Shown here in pieces: positions 7,570 to 16,949 of a stretch of DNA of 64,000 nt. This stretch comes from DAIDKA01 sp963708865 (GTDB lineage: Bacteria > Pseudomonadota > Gammaproteobacteria > Steroidobacterales > Steroidobacteraceae). A program made the position numbers and the translations under genes. Each line of letters starts with the position of its first letter. Position 1 is the first letter of the stretch. The DNA is taken from assembly GCA_963708865.1 (NCBI GenBank), contig CAVPUC010000008.1, positions 620,001 to 684,000 of the forward strand, in the 5' to 3' direction. The notes below the pieces were generated by a model. It was not told where the DNA came from and did no database searches. It saw nothing but the letters and a program-made list of their open reading frames with translations.

Positions 7570-8199
7570 TTGGGCGCACTGCATTTCCTGGTCGATACCT
7601 TTTTGCACCTGGACCGGCACTTGGCCGCGGTCGTCGCGGTATATCACGCCTGGGTATACGGCATCGTCTTCGTGATCATCTTTGCCGAGACCGGGCTGGT
7701 CGTGACCCCGTTCTTGCCGGGCGACTCGCTGCTGTTCGCGATCGGTGCGCTCGCGGCGGTGGATACCACGGGCACCCTGCACGCACCGTTGATGTGGCTG
7801 CTGGTGTGCGCGGCCGCGATCCTTGGCAACACCAGCAACTACGCGATTGGCCGGATGCTCGGGCCGCGCGCCTTCTCGGGCCGCTTTGCGCTGCTCAAGC
7901 CGCAGCATCTGCGCCGCACCGAAGGCTTCTTCGCCCGTCACGGCGCGCTCACCATCCTGCTGACGCGTTTCCTGCCGCTGCTGCGCACCTTCGCCCCCTT
8001 TGTGGCGGGCGTCGGCCGAATGGGGTATCTCACCTTTCAGGCCTACAACATCGCCGGCGCCATCGCCTGGAGCACGCTGTTCATCTGGGGCGGTTATCTG
8101 TTCGGTAACATTCCGCTGGTCAAGGCGAATTTTGGACTCGTGACCGTGGGGATCATCGCGGTCTCGCTGCTGCCGATGGTATGGGCGCTCGCCGAATGA
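7570..8199 (+). CDS. DedA-family (SNARE-associated/VTT) inner-membrane protein
   Basis: The 209-residue product has the DedA core: FAETGLVVTPFLPGDSLLF with the conserved E and PGD, GNTSNYAIGRMLG in the middle, and the basic segment GALTILLTRFLPLLRTFAPFVAGVGRM with its essential arginines. Further helices follow. The family is linked to lipid carrier or phospholipid flipping and membrane homeostasis. No ATG fits. I place the start at TTG 7570, seven bases after AAAGGG, giving MGALHFLVDTFLHL. The open frame extends back into the previous gene, so the exact start is uncertain. Confidence 0.86.
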   Translation: MGALHFLVDTFLHLDRHLAAVVAVYHAWVYGIVFVIIFAETGLVVTPFLPGDSLLFAIGALAAVDTTGTLHAPLMWLLVCAAAILGNTSNYAIGRMLGPRAFSGRFALLKPQHLRRTEGFFARHGALTILLTRFLPLLRTFAPFVAGVGRMGYLTFQAYNIAGAIAWSTLFIWGGYLFGNIPLVKANFGLVTVGIIAVSLLPMVWALAE

Positions 8200-8207
8200 A
8201 AGGCGGG

Positions 8208-9158
8208 TCAGCGATCCGGACGCCGCTCCGCCTTGATCGGCTCGGCCACGCTCACCCGATTGCGACCCTCGCGCTTGCTGCGGTAAAGCGCGGCATCGGC
8301 GTGGCGCAGCAGCCCCTCGGCCGCCGCGCCGTTGCTGCCGCCTGCGGCATCCAGTGCCGCAACGCCGAAGCTCACCGTGAACTTCAACTCACCCGCATCG
8401 GTCGCCACCGCTCCGTCGGCACACCGGCTGCGGATTTTTTCCGCGACGGCCGCCGCCGCCACGAGCTCGGTCGCCGGCAGCACCACCACGAACTCCTCAC
8501 CGCCGTAGCGGGCGACCCAGTCGATATTTTCCCGGATCGCGCCGCGCGCCACGCCGACAAAGTGTTTGAGCACTTCATCGCCGACCTGGTGGCCGTGCTG
8601 GTCGTTGATGGATTTGAAGGAGTCCAGGTCCGCCAGGATGGCCGACAGCGCCTGGGGCCCGCGCCGCGCCTGTTCGACCTCGTGCATCAGCTGCTCGTTC
8701 AGATAACGGCGGTTGTAGGTGCTCACCAGCGGATCGGTGATCGACAGGCGCTGGATCTGCGCATTGGCATCGCGCAGCGACTGCTCCAGCTGCACGATGC
8801 GTCGGCCCGCCGCGAGTCGCGCCAAAAGCTCGGCCTCATCGGCGGGCTTGCGGACATAGTCGTCGGCGCCGGCCTCGAGGCCGAGCACCACGCTGCGCGT
8901 GGCGATCTGACCGGTCAGCAGCAGGATGTACAGATACCCGGGCAGACGCATCGCACGCGCCTTGCGGCACAGCGTGAGGCCGTCCATGCCCGGCATTTCC
9001 CAGTCGGTGACCAGGAACTGGAAGCGCCCGCTGGCGAGCTTCTCGAGCGCGGTCGCGCCGTCGCTTGCCGTTTCCACCTCATAGCCGCCCCGCCGCAGCA
9101 TGCGTTGGGTCAGCAGCAGCTGCGTCGGTTCATCCTCCACCAGCAGCAGATTCAGCAC
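8208..9158 (-). CDS. Response regulator with GGDEF diguanylate cyclase domain (PleD-like)
   Basis: The product has 316 residues. The receiver domain begins LNLLLVEDEPTQLLL, has the phosphoacceptor Asp in VTDWEMPGMDG and the lysine in RKPADEAEL. A short linker leads to a GGDEF domain (from about 150) with SITDPLVSTYNRRYLNE, LADLDSFKSINDQHGHQVGD and an intact RYGGEEF. The product site upstream reads ENID rather than RxxD, so feedback inhibition by c-di-GMP is probably weak or absent. I chose GTG 9158, which overlaps the end of the upstream hybrid kinase by 7 bases, over an ATG at 9188. The pair suggests phosphorelay control of c-di-GMP synthesis. Confidence 0.92.
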   Translation of the reverse strand: MLNLLLVEDEPTQLLLTQRMLRRGGYEVETASDGATALEKLASGRFQFLVTDWEMPGMDGLTLCRKARAMRLPGYLYILLLTGQIATRSVVLGLEAGADDYVRKPADEAELLARLAAGRRIVQLEQSLRDANAQIQRLSITDPLVSTYNRRYLNEQLMHEVEQARRGPQALSAILADLDSFKSINDQHGHQVGDEVLKHFVGVARGAIRENIDWVARYGGEEFVVVLPATELVAAAAVAEKIRSRCADGAVATDAGELKFTVSFGVAALDAAGGSNGAAAEGLLRHADAALYRSKREGRNRVSVAEPIKAERRPDR

Positions 9159-11923
9159 GGAAAATGCACCTCGATCACACTGGCGCATTCGCCCAGTGCC
9201 GCCCGGATCTGCTCCACGACGCCGACCAGCTCCACGGTGGGCGCAGCCAGTGCGGTGTGCTCGAGCGCCAGGGACAGATCGGTGATGCGCTGGGCGCAGA
9301 CGCTGCCGGCGCCGCCCTTGAGCTTATGGGCCAAGGCCTTCAGCTGCGTGCGCTCCCCGGCGGCGATGGCCCGACGCAGCTCCTCGAGCAGGCGCGTGCT
9401 GCTCGCCAGGAAGGTGCGGCACAGCTCGGCCATGAACTGCGGATCATCACCGACCAGCACCTGCAGCCGCGCGATGTCGATCGCCGCTGAACCGATGCGC
9501 AGCGGCTGCGTGCGCGCCGTATCGCGCGTGCCCTCGCGCGCGTGCCCGAGGCCATGGCGCTCCAGCATTTCACGCAGTCGCTGCGGCTGCAGCGGCTTGG
9601 TCAAAAGGCCATCCATGCCGGCCGCGAGGCACCGGTCGAGTTCATCGGTCATGGCGCTGGCGGTGAGCGCGACGATGGGGACGCGCCGTCCGAGTGGCTC
9701 GGCGCGGCGTATTTCGCGGGTCGCGGTCAGGCCATCCATGACCGGCATCTGCACGTCCATCAGCACCAGATTGAGGGACGTCTGCGCGCAAAATTCCACG
9801 GCCCGCAGACCGTTATCCGCCACTTCCACCTTGCAGCCGAGCCGCTCGAGGAAGCGGCGCGTGACCTGCTGATTGACGATGTTGTCCTCGGCCACCAGCA
9901 CCCGCCCGTGGTAGTAGCCATAGGTTTTCTCGGCGGCCAGGGAGCTGCGGGTGACCAGCTGGGCGTGCGAACCGCTCTGGTTGCTGGTGTCCATGACCCG
10001 CTCGACGCAGGCGCGCAGTTCCCGACCGCGTACCGGCTTGGTCAGATAGCCGGCAAAGCCCAGATCCGCGAGCCGCCGGGTGCCGCCGTGGCGGTCGAGC
10101 GAGGTGAGCAGCACCAGCGGCACCTGCGCCAGCTGCGGATCACTCTTGAGCGTCTGGGCGAGCCAGCTGCCGTCGGCATCGGGCATGTGGTCATCGGCGA
10201 TGATGAGGTCAAAGGGCGTGCCGCGCGCGGCCGCTGTCTTCAACAGCGCCACGACGTCCCGGGCGCGGCCCGTGGTCTCCACGATATGGCCGGCCGGCAG
10301 CAGCTGGCCGCGCAACACCCGGCGGTTGGTGTCGTTGTCATCGACCACCAGGATGCGGCGGCTGACCGCAGCGTCCAGCGTTTCCAGCAGTCGCTCGCTT
10401 GAGGTGTGCACATCCTCGCAGGGCAGCATCACCGAGAAGGTCGTGCCGATGCCGGGACTGGAGGCCACGCTGATGGTGCCGCCCATCAGCTCACACAGCC
10501 GCTTGACGATGGACAGCCCAAGACCGGTGCCGCCGAAGTGGCGCGTCGTGGAGGCATCGGCCTGCACGAACGGCTGGAACAGCTTCTCGACCACATCGGG
10601 CGCCATGCCGAAGCCGGTGTCGCGCACTTCAAAGTGCAGCAGCACCCGGTCGCTGCGGGTACCTAGGTTGTGTACCTCGATGACCACTTCGCCCGCCTCG
10701 GTGAACTTGATGGCGTTGCCCGCGAGGTTGATCAGGATCTGCCGCAAGCGGTGCGGGTCCGCCAGCACGCATTGCGGGGTTGCCGGATCCACGTTGACGA
10801 TGAATTCGAGCTGTTTGGCGGAAGCCTGCACCGCCATCATCGTGCCTACATCCTCGACACAGTCGCGCACGTCCATCTCGATGGACTCGACTTCCATGCG
10901 CCCGGCCTCGATCTTGGAGAAATCCAGAATGTCGTTGAGGATCCCGAGCAGCGAGGTGGCGGAGGTGCGGATGGTCTCCGCGTATTCGTGCTGCACCGGA
11001 TTGAGCGAGGTGTCCAGCAACAGCTCGGTCATGCCCAGCACGCCGTTCATCGGCGTGCGGATCTCATGACTCATGTTGGCCAGAAAATCACTCTTGGCGC
11101 GATTGGCCGCGGAGGCCTCCTCGGTGGCGGCCACCAAGGCGGCGCGGGCCGCGAGCTGGGGGGTGATGTCCTGGATGGAGCCGGAGAAGTACGTGGGCAC
11201 GCCTTGATCATTGCGTTCACAGCGGCCGCGGGAGCGCACCCAGCGGTTTTCACCGCCGCGATGGCGTACCGGAAAGATCACATCGAACGGAGTGCTCTCC
11301 GCGATATGCCGGCGGGCCGCCTCCTCCACCGAGGCGCGCTCGACCGGGGGCGTCAGCTCCAGGATGCTGGCGGGAAAGGGGTCATTCGGACCGAAGCCGA
11401 GCATTTCGCGCACGCTGGGTGAATACCAGTAGCTTCCGCCGATCAGATCGTATTCATACAGGCCATCGCTGCTGCCCTGGACGGCGCGTTCGAAGCGCGC
11501 GCGGATTTCCCGAAGTTCCGCCTGCGCCAGCCGCTCCTGGGTGAGGTCCTGGAGCACGCCCGACACCCGCACTGTGCGGTCATGAGCGACTTCCGGATCG
11601 CCAATGCAGCGCACCCAAAGCCGTAACCCGTCATCGCGCAGGGCGGGCAGGGTGAGATCGAAGCCCTCGCCGTTGGCGACGGCTTTCTGGAAGGCCGCGG
11701 CCATGATCGGCCGGGAATCCTCCGCGAAGCACGCCAGGACATCCTCGAGCGTGACGGCCGCGGCCGGGTCCAGGCCCAGGATCCGCCGCGCATGGCTGGA
11801 CCAAAGCGTGGTCATCGACTCGACGGCCAACTCCCAGGCCCCCAGGCCCGTCATGTCGGCAATCGTGTCCAGCAGATGGGCGCTGCGCTGCTGCAGGATT
11901 TCGGGGGAGGGGCGGGCAACCAT
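9152..11923 (-). CDS. Cytosolic hybrid histidine kinase: PAS-PAS-HisKA-HATPase-REC-REC-Hpt
   Basis: The product has 923 residues and no membrane helix. Two PAS folds (about 20-135 and 140-255, the second with WVRSRGRCERNDQG) precede HisKA with FLANMSHEIRTPMNGVLGM (phospho-His near 286). The ATPase domain has LINLAGNAIKF, DTGFGM and FGGTGLGLSIVKRL. Two receivers follow: RRILVVDDNDTNRR with ADDHMPDADG, and RVLVAEDNIVNQQ with MDVQMPVMDG. A C-terminal Hpt domain has LAHKLKGGAGSVCA. The whole phosphorelay is in one chain, and the adjacent REC-GGDEF protein is the likely output. I chose ATG 11923 because a start at 11983 would run back over the divergent gene at 11954. Confidence 0.93.
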   Translation of the reverse strand: MVARPSPEILQQRSAHLLDTIADMTGLGAWELAVESMTTLWSSHARRILGLDPAAAVTLEDVLACFAEDSRPIMAAAFQKAVANGEGFDLTLPALRDDGLRLWVRCIGDPEVAHDRTVRVSGVLQDLTQERLAQAELREIRARFERAVQGSSDGLYEYDLIGGSYWYSPSVREMLGFGPNDPFPASILELTPPVERASVEEAARRHIAESTPFDVIFPVRHRGGENRWVRSRGRCERNDQGVPTYFSGSIQDITPQLAARAALVAATEEASAANRAKSDFLANMSHEIRTPMNGVLGMTELLLDTSLNPVQHEYAETIRTSATSLLGILNDILDFSKIEAGRMEVESIEMDVRDCVEDVGTMMAVQASAKQLEFIVNVDPATPQCVLADPHRLRQILINLAGNAIKFTEAGEVVIEVHNLGTRSDRVLLHFEVRDTGFGMAPDVVEKLFQPFVQADASTTRHFGGTGLGLSIVKRLCELMGGTISVASSPGIGTTFSVMLPCEDVHTSSERLLETLDAAVSRRILVVDDNDTNRRVLRGQLLPAGHIVETTGRARDVVALLKTAAARGTPFDLIIADDHMPDADGSWLAQTLKSDPQLAQVPLVLLTSLDRHGGTRRLADLGFAGYLTKPVRGRELRACVERVMDTSNQSGSHAQLVTRSSLAAEKTYGYYHGRVLVAEDNIVNQQVTRRFLERLGCKVEVADNGLRAVEFCAQTSLNLVLMDVQMPVMDGLTATREIRRAEPLGRRVPIVALTASAMTDELDRCLAAGMDGLLTKPLQPQRLREMLERHGLGHAREGTRDTARTQPLRIGSAAIDIARLQVLVGDDPQFMAELCRTFLASSTRLLEELRRAIAAGERTQLKALAHKLKGGAGSVCAQRITDLSLALEHTALAAPTVELVGVVEQIRAALGECASVIEVHFPC

Positions 11924-11953
11924 GGGTCTGGAGAATAGGGCAAAATCCGCATC

Positions 11954-12400
11954 ATGACCGGACGTACCCGAGGATATGCCCACCGCGTCGACATTGCGGC
12001 CGGCGCCGATCAGGTCTGGAAGGCCCTGACCCGGACCGAGAGCCTGCGCCAGTGGTGCTCACCGGATGCGCAGATCGTCGCCCGGGAGGGCGGCTCCTTC
12101 CGCGCCTCGGTTGACCGCGTCACCGAACTCGAAGCGCATATCGATGTGCTGTTGCCGCCGCGTCGCATGCGCATCATCTACCTGCCCTCGGAGAATCTGC
12201 CGCAGTCCGGCAGCGCCATCGTCGAGGACTTCATCTTGGATGGCGCCGGCCCCGATAAGACCATTTTGCGACTGCTGGGCTCCGGCTTTGCCACCGGTCG
12301 CGAATCGGACAAGCATTACCTGCGGCTGCGAACCGGCTGGGAGCGGGCGGTGGCAAGATTGAAGGTACTGGTCGAGCGGATCGTGCGCGAGGAGGCGTAG
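11954..12400 (+). CDS. SRPBCC (START/Bet v1-like, AHSA1-type) domain protein
   Basis: The product has 148 residues. It opens with a beta strand and VWKALTRTESLRQWCSPDAQ, typical of the activator-of-Hsp90-like SRPBCC fold. It closes with a long C-terminal helix GWERAVARLKVLVERIV after a G-rich turn. The fold forms a hydrophobic ligand pocket, but no ligand can be told from sequence. It is divergent from the hybrid kinase (30 bases between starts) and directly abuts the holin-like gene at 12401, so those two are probably one transcript. Confidence 0.75.
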   Translation: MTGRTRGYAHRVDIAAGADQVWKALTRTESLRQWCSPDAQIVAREGGSFRASVDRVTELEAHIDVLLPPRRMRIIYLPSENLPQSGSAIVEDFILDGAGPDKTILRLLGSGFATGRESDKHYLRLRTGWERAVARLKVLVERIVREEA

Positions 12401-12778
12401 ATGGTCGGATTCCTGTTTCGCGCGGCGCTGTCCATGGTGGGTCTGTGGGTCGCCACGCGCTGGGTCAGTGGCATCAGCATCGATGACCCGCGCACGCTGG
12501 TGATGGCGGGACTGGTACTGGGCGTGGTCAACGCGATCATCCGGCCGATCGCGGTGATCCTCACCTTCCCGCTCACGCTGCTGACCCTGGGATTTTTCCT
12601 GCTGGTGGTGAATGCGGGCATGCTCGGCCTCACCGCCTGGCTGCTGCGCGGCTTTCACATTGCCGACTTCGGGGCGGCGTTGCTGGCCAGTCTCATCGTG
12701 AGCCTCACGGGATGGCTCGGATCGATGTTCATCGGCGCCCGCGGGCGGTTCGAAGTCTATTCAAATCGTCCGCGTTGA
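12401..12778 (+). CDS. Phage-holin-superfamily-IV (PF04020-type) membrane protein
   Basis: The 125-residue product has four hydrophobic segments, the usual family size and topology. The motif VNAIIRPIAVILTFPLTLLTLGFFLLVVNA is the family hallmark. The name reflects similarity to a mycobacteriophage protein. Chromosomal copies are widespread in bacteria and no lysis genes lie nearby, so this is not prophage evidence. The ATG follows the upstream stop with no gap. The 3' end overlaps the convergent OPT gene by 18 bases. Confidence 0.85.
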   Translation: MVGFLFRAALSMVGLWVATRWVSGISIDDPRTLVMAGLVLGVVNAIIRPIAVILTFPLTLLTLGFFLLVVNAGMLGLTAWLLRGFHIADFGAALLASLIVSLTGWLGSMFIGARGRFEVYSNRPR

Positions 12779-14723
12779 CGCGGTCGCGGCGCGGTACAGC
12801 GCGTAGCCCAGCCCCGCGAGCACCAGCACGCCCAGCCACTGACCGAACTGCAGTGCCGGGGGCAGGGCCAGCACCTCCGCGTTGGCGCTCAGCACGATCG
12901 GCACCGCGATCACGATACCCATCAGCGCCTCACCGGTGATCAATCCGGCGGCGAACAGCACGCCCTTGCGACCCAGGCGCTCGATGACCTCCTCTGAGAG
13001 TGCGGGGTCGGCGGGATGCTGGGATCGGGCGTGGCGGTGCAGCGCGCGCGTCGCAAGCCAGCTGATGCCGCCGCCCAGGAAAATCGGCATGGTCACATCC
13101 ATCGGCAGATAGATGCCCACCGCGGCCGCCAGCACCGGCACCCGAAAGCGCGCGCCGCGCACGCGCAGGATTTCATCCAGCCCGATGATGGCGATGCCGA
13201 TGAGACCGCCGGTCACGACCATGCTCCAGGGCAGGGAGCCGCCGAACATGCCGCGCGCCACCGAGGCCATCAGGGTGGCCTGCGGCGCGAGCAGCGGCTT
13301 GGGATGCGCCAGCGTGGGTACGCCGATGCCGTAGGCGCCGGCCAGCAGGTTCAACACCGGCGTCATGACCAGGGCGCATACCACCGAGCCGATCGCCAGC
13401 ATCAACTGCTGCTTCCAGGGGGTGGCGCCGACCATGTGCCCGGCCTTCAGGTCCTGCAGGTTATCGCCCGCCACGCAGGCCGCGCAGCACACCACGGCAC
13501 CAATCATGATGGTCGCCACCGGACCCATCACTGCTTTGCTGCCCATTAGGCCGAGCAGCACGGCGGCCGCGAACAGGATGGTCGCGATGGTGATGCCGGA
13601 GACCGGATTGTTGGAGGATCCGACCAGGCCCGCCATGTAGGCGGACACCGAGCAGAACAGGAAGCCGGCCACCATCATGATGAGCGTCATGGGCACGCTC
13701 ACGGCGAGCGACCCGACGATGTTGTGGTACAGCAGTCCCAGCGGAATGGTGAACAGCACGATGCCGATCAGGATCCATTTCATGGGAATGTCGCGCTCGT
13801 GCTCGGGAATGATGGCGCCGGTGCTGGCACGCGCGACCGCAAGTCCGCTGCGGATGCCCGAGGCCAATGAGCCTCGCAGCCGGATCAGTGTCCAAACCCC
13901 GCCCACCACCATGGCGCCCACCCCGAGGTAGCGGATGTGCTGCGACCACACAATGCCGGCCGCATCGGCGGCATTCTGGCCGGCGACGGCATGCGCGAGG
14001 GTGGGATTGCTGTCCAAGAACAGGCTCATGTAGATCGGAATGACCAGGTTCCAGGAGATGACGCTGCCGGCCACCGTGACCACGCCGATGTTGAACCCGA
14101 CGATATACCCCACCCCCAGGAGCGCCGCGGACAGGTTGGTGCCCACATAGGCGACCGCCTTGCCGACGAAACCGGACAGATAGGCGGTATCCGGAATGAG
14201 CCTGCAAGCCGCTCGCCGCCGCAATTTTGGCGAGGCTGCTGCCGAGGGCCGCCAGACCCAGGATTTTCAGCCCCTCGGCCGGATTCTCGCCGGCGCGCAG
14301 CACCTCGGCCGCGGCGCGGCCTTCCGGAAAGTTCAGCTGCTGCTCGATGATGAGTGAGCGCCGCAGCGGCACCGAGAACAGTACGCCGAGCACCCCGCCG
14401 AGACCTGCGATGGCCACCACCCACCAGAAATGGAACGACTGCCAGTAGCCCAAGATCACCAGCGCGGGCACCGTGAAGATCACACCCGAAGTCACCGAGC
14501 CGCCGGCGGAGCCACCGGTCTGCACGATGTTGTTCTCGAGAATGCCGCCGCCGCCCAGCGCCCGCAGCACCGCCATGGACACGACCGCCGAGGGAATCGC
14601 CGAGGCGATGGTCATGCCGGCGAACAGTCCCAGGTACGCGTTGGCGGCGGCGAGCACCGCGGCCAGGATGATCGCGAGCACCACGGCCGGCACGGTCAGC
14701 TGCCGTTGCACGCTCGCCGTCAT
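12761..14723 (-). pseudogene. OPT-family oligopeptide/siderophore transporter, interrupted by a one-base frameshift near 14201
   Basis: This is a multi-helix OPT transporter of about 653 residues once repaired. The N-terminal part, from ATG 14723, shows AAANAYLGLFAGMTIASAIP, LENNIVQTGGSAGGSV and LNFPEGRAAAEVLRAGENP. The frame breaks after KIAAASGLQ. The remaining two thirds, from LIPDTAYLSGFVGKAV, with GDNLQDLKAGHMVGATPWKQQ and PVLNLLAGAYGIG, is in the next frame. Dropping one C of CC at 14201-14202 rejoins GLQLIPDTAY. The family takes up oligopeptides or metal chelates by proton symport. ATG 14723 overlaps the HEM4 stop (ATGA). The tail overlaps the holin-like gene on the other strand. Confidence 0.86.
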
Positions 14724-15547
14724 GGCCGCGATGCGCTCAGCGCCGCTTCGAGGGCGCTGGTCATGGGTTTGAGAAAAAAGCTGTCTTCCGGCATCGACTG
14801 CACGCTGATCCCGTACTCGCGCAGCGCCGCCGCGACGATCGGCCCGACGGCGGCGACGTGGGTGCATTGCAGCGCGCGCGTGACACGCACAGCGCCCGCC
14901 ACCGTAACCAGCCGGCGCACCTGCGGCGTGCTGGTGAAGGCAATGGCATCGATGCCGCCGCGCTCGATGCCGGCGAGCAGTTCGAGCACCGCGGCATCCT
15001 CGGTCGAATCCGCATACGAGTAGGGTGCCACGGTGACGACCGCGGCGCCGCAGCGCTGCAGGAACTCGATCAGCGGCAGGTTCGGCTCGTTGCCGTACAA
15101 CTGCACGGCGCAGCTGCGACCCTCGAGGCTGTAGGCGATGGGCTCCAGGGCGGCGATAATGCCGGCCGTGGTCGGCACTTCAGCGGCGACGTCGGGTTTC
15201 AGTCCGAGTTCGCGAAGTGCCCGCGCTGGCTTGGGCCCGCGCGTGATCTTGCGCACCCTGGCCAGTGCCAGGAGGAACGCGGGTTTCAATGCCGGCTCGT
15301 GCTGCTCCATGCAGCTCACCAGCCGGCGCAGACCCTCGCCCGTGAGCAGGATGAAATCATCGCAGGCGCCTGCCGCGAAGCGGCGCAGGAACGACAGCAC
15401 CGGCGCGGGATCCGCCGCGTCGCGGATCGCCACCAGCGGGCAGCGCAGCACCCGCGCACCGCGCCGTTCGAGCAAGGTGGCAAACAGATCCAGTTCGCGG
15501 GTCTCGGGAACCGCAATCGTCTTGCCGGCCAAAGTCTGGCTTTCCAT
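14720..15547 (-). CDS. Uroporphyrinogen-III synthase family (HEM4) protein
   Basis: The product has 275 residues, in two alpha/beta lobes as expected for HEM4. It starts LAGKTIAVPETRELDLFATLLERRGARVLRCP, with ILLTGEGLRRLV at the first active-site loop. Later it has AVQLYGNEP and AIAFTSTPQVRRLV, the U3S substrate loop, and VAAVGPIVAAALREYGI. The family closes the tetrapyrrole ring in siroheme and heme synthesis. It is not beside hemC and is slightly long, and its neighbours are a transporter and a NirB-like flavoprotein. It may therefore be the nitrogen-assimilation HEM4 type rather than the housekeeping hemD. No symbol is given for that reason. It is divergent from the flavoprotein. Confidence 0.82.
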   Translation of the reverse strand: MESQTLAGKTIAVPETRELDLFATLLERRGARVLRCPLVAIRDAADPAPVLSFLRRFAAGACDDFILLTGEGLRRLVSCMEQHEPALKPAFLLALARVRKITRGPKPARALRELGLKPDVAAEVPTTAGIIAALEPIAYSLEGRSCAVQLYGNEPNLPLIEFLQRCGAAVVTVAPYSYADSTEDAAVLELLAGIERGGIDAIAFTSTPQVRRLVTVAGAVRVTRALQCTHVAAVGPIVAAALREYGISVQSMPEDSFFLKPMTSALEAALSASRP

Positions 15548-15696
15548 GGCGTCGAAGCTTACCGCGTCGGCGCAGTGCACGCCGCGTCGGCACTGCACCC
15601 GCCGGGGGCGCACGCAAGCCGGCCACGCAAGCGCGGCGCGCCCCTCGGCTTGCGGGCGTGGCACAGCCGTTGCACGGTCAACAGTACGTGAAAAAT

Positions 15697-16949
15697 ATGG
15701 AGTCATCCGCACCCGAGGCATTGCCGGGATACGCGCTGGCAGCTGCGGCGGCCGCGCCGATCGTGATCGTGGGCGCGGGGCCTGCGGGCATGCGGGTCGC
15801 AGCAGACCTTGCGCAATGGCTGCCGGCTGCACCGCGGCTGGTGTATGGCGATGAACCGTGCGAGCCCTACGATCGGGCGCGCCTCTCGGCATTCCTGGCC
15901 GGTGAACTGCGCTGGGAGTCACTGGCGATTGATCCGGCGGTACTGCAGGATCCGGGATGGAGCGCGGGTGCACGGTCACGGCCATCGATCGCGCGGCGCG
16001 CAATGTGGTCGACTCCTGGGGCCGGGTCCAGCCTTATTCAAAGCTCATTCTGGCCACCGGTGCGCGGCCGCACATTCCGCGCATTCCGGGGATCACGCTC
16101 GCGGGCGTGTTCACCTTCCGCGATTTTCGCGATGCCCAGCGCTTGATCGCGCGGCGCGCGCGCACCCGCCGCACCATCGTGCTGGGCGGGGGCCTGTTCG
16201 GTCTGCAGGCCGCGCGCGCCATGCTCAAGTCGCGCATCGAAGTCACGATCATTGATCATTCGGCAGGTCTCATGCCCCGTCACCTCGATGCCGTCGCGGC
16301 GGAGCTGCTCAAGAACCACGTGGAGCACGGCGGTCTTCGCGTGGTGCTCAATACCGGCGTGCGCAGTATCTATGGCGATACGCGCGTCGCCGGTGTGCGG
16401 CTGATGAGCGGTGAGGACATTCCCTGCGACACGATCATCCTCGCGACCGGACTGCGGCCCCGGGTGGAACTGGCGATGGCGGCGGGCCTGCCGGTGCGCA
16501 CCGGCATCCGCGTCGATGACCAGCTGCGCACCATCGACCCCGATATTCATGCGGTCGGGGAATGCTCCGAGCATCGCGGGGTGGTCTACGGACTGGCCGA
16601 ACCGGGGTTGGAGCAGGCGCGGACCGTGGCCGCCGTGCTCGCCGGCGAGGAGCGCGCCTACCAGGGCTTCTCCGGCGCACTCGACCTGAAGGTGTCGGGG
16701 CTGCCGGTATTCAGCGCTGGTCGCGTCACCCCGGAGCAGCTCGGCGACGGCGATCGGGAACTGCGCTTTCGGGGTAGTGGCACGACGCAATACTGCAAGG
16801 TCGTGCTGACCCGCGGCCGGGTCAGCGGCGCGTTGTGCATCGGGACCGGCTTCGATACCCGGCGGTTGCGGCAGGCCGTGCACGAGCGCACGCGCGTGCA
16901 CTTGTGGCACCGCTGGCGTTTTTCGCTGCAGGGCGCGCTGTGGACCTAG
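15697..16949 (+). pseudogene. NirB-like FAD-dependent NAD(P)H oxidoreductase, interrupted by a one-base loss near 15960
   Basis: The repaired product has about 417 residues. The FAD motif IVIVGAGPAGMRVAADL and CEPYDRARLS lead to LQDPGW, where the frame fails. The rest, ERGCTVTAIDRAARNV, YSKLILATGARPHIPRIPG, the NAD motif TIVLGGGLFGLQAARAM, and TIILATGLRPRVELA with DIHAVGECSEHRG, is in the next frame. One more G in the GG at 15959-15960 would give DPGWERGC. It resembles the reductase module of nitrite reductase NirB or a rubredoxin reductase, without [4Fe-4S]/siroheme domains. I prefer ATG 15697; GTG 15658 is possible. The stop overlaps the convergent POT gene by 4 bases. Confidence 0.83.

Noticed and set aside
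8437..8443. T-run in the minus-strand response-regulator gene as a terminator
   Set aside because: It lies within the GGDEF coding region and has no stem on the appropriate side.
12401..12778. Possible prophage because of the holin-like family name
   Set aside because: No phage lysis, capsid, integrase or att-like repeats nearby. This family is common on ordinary chromosomes.
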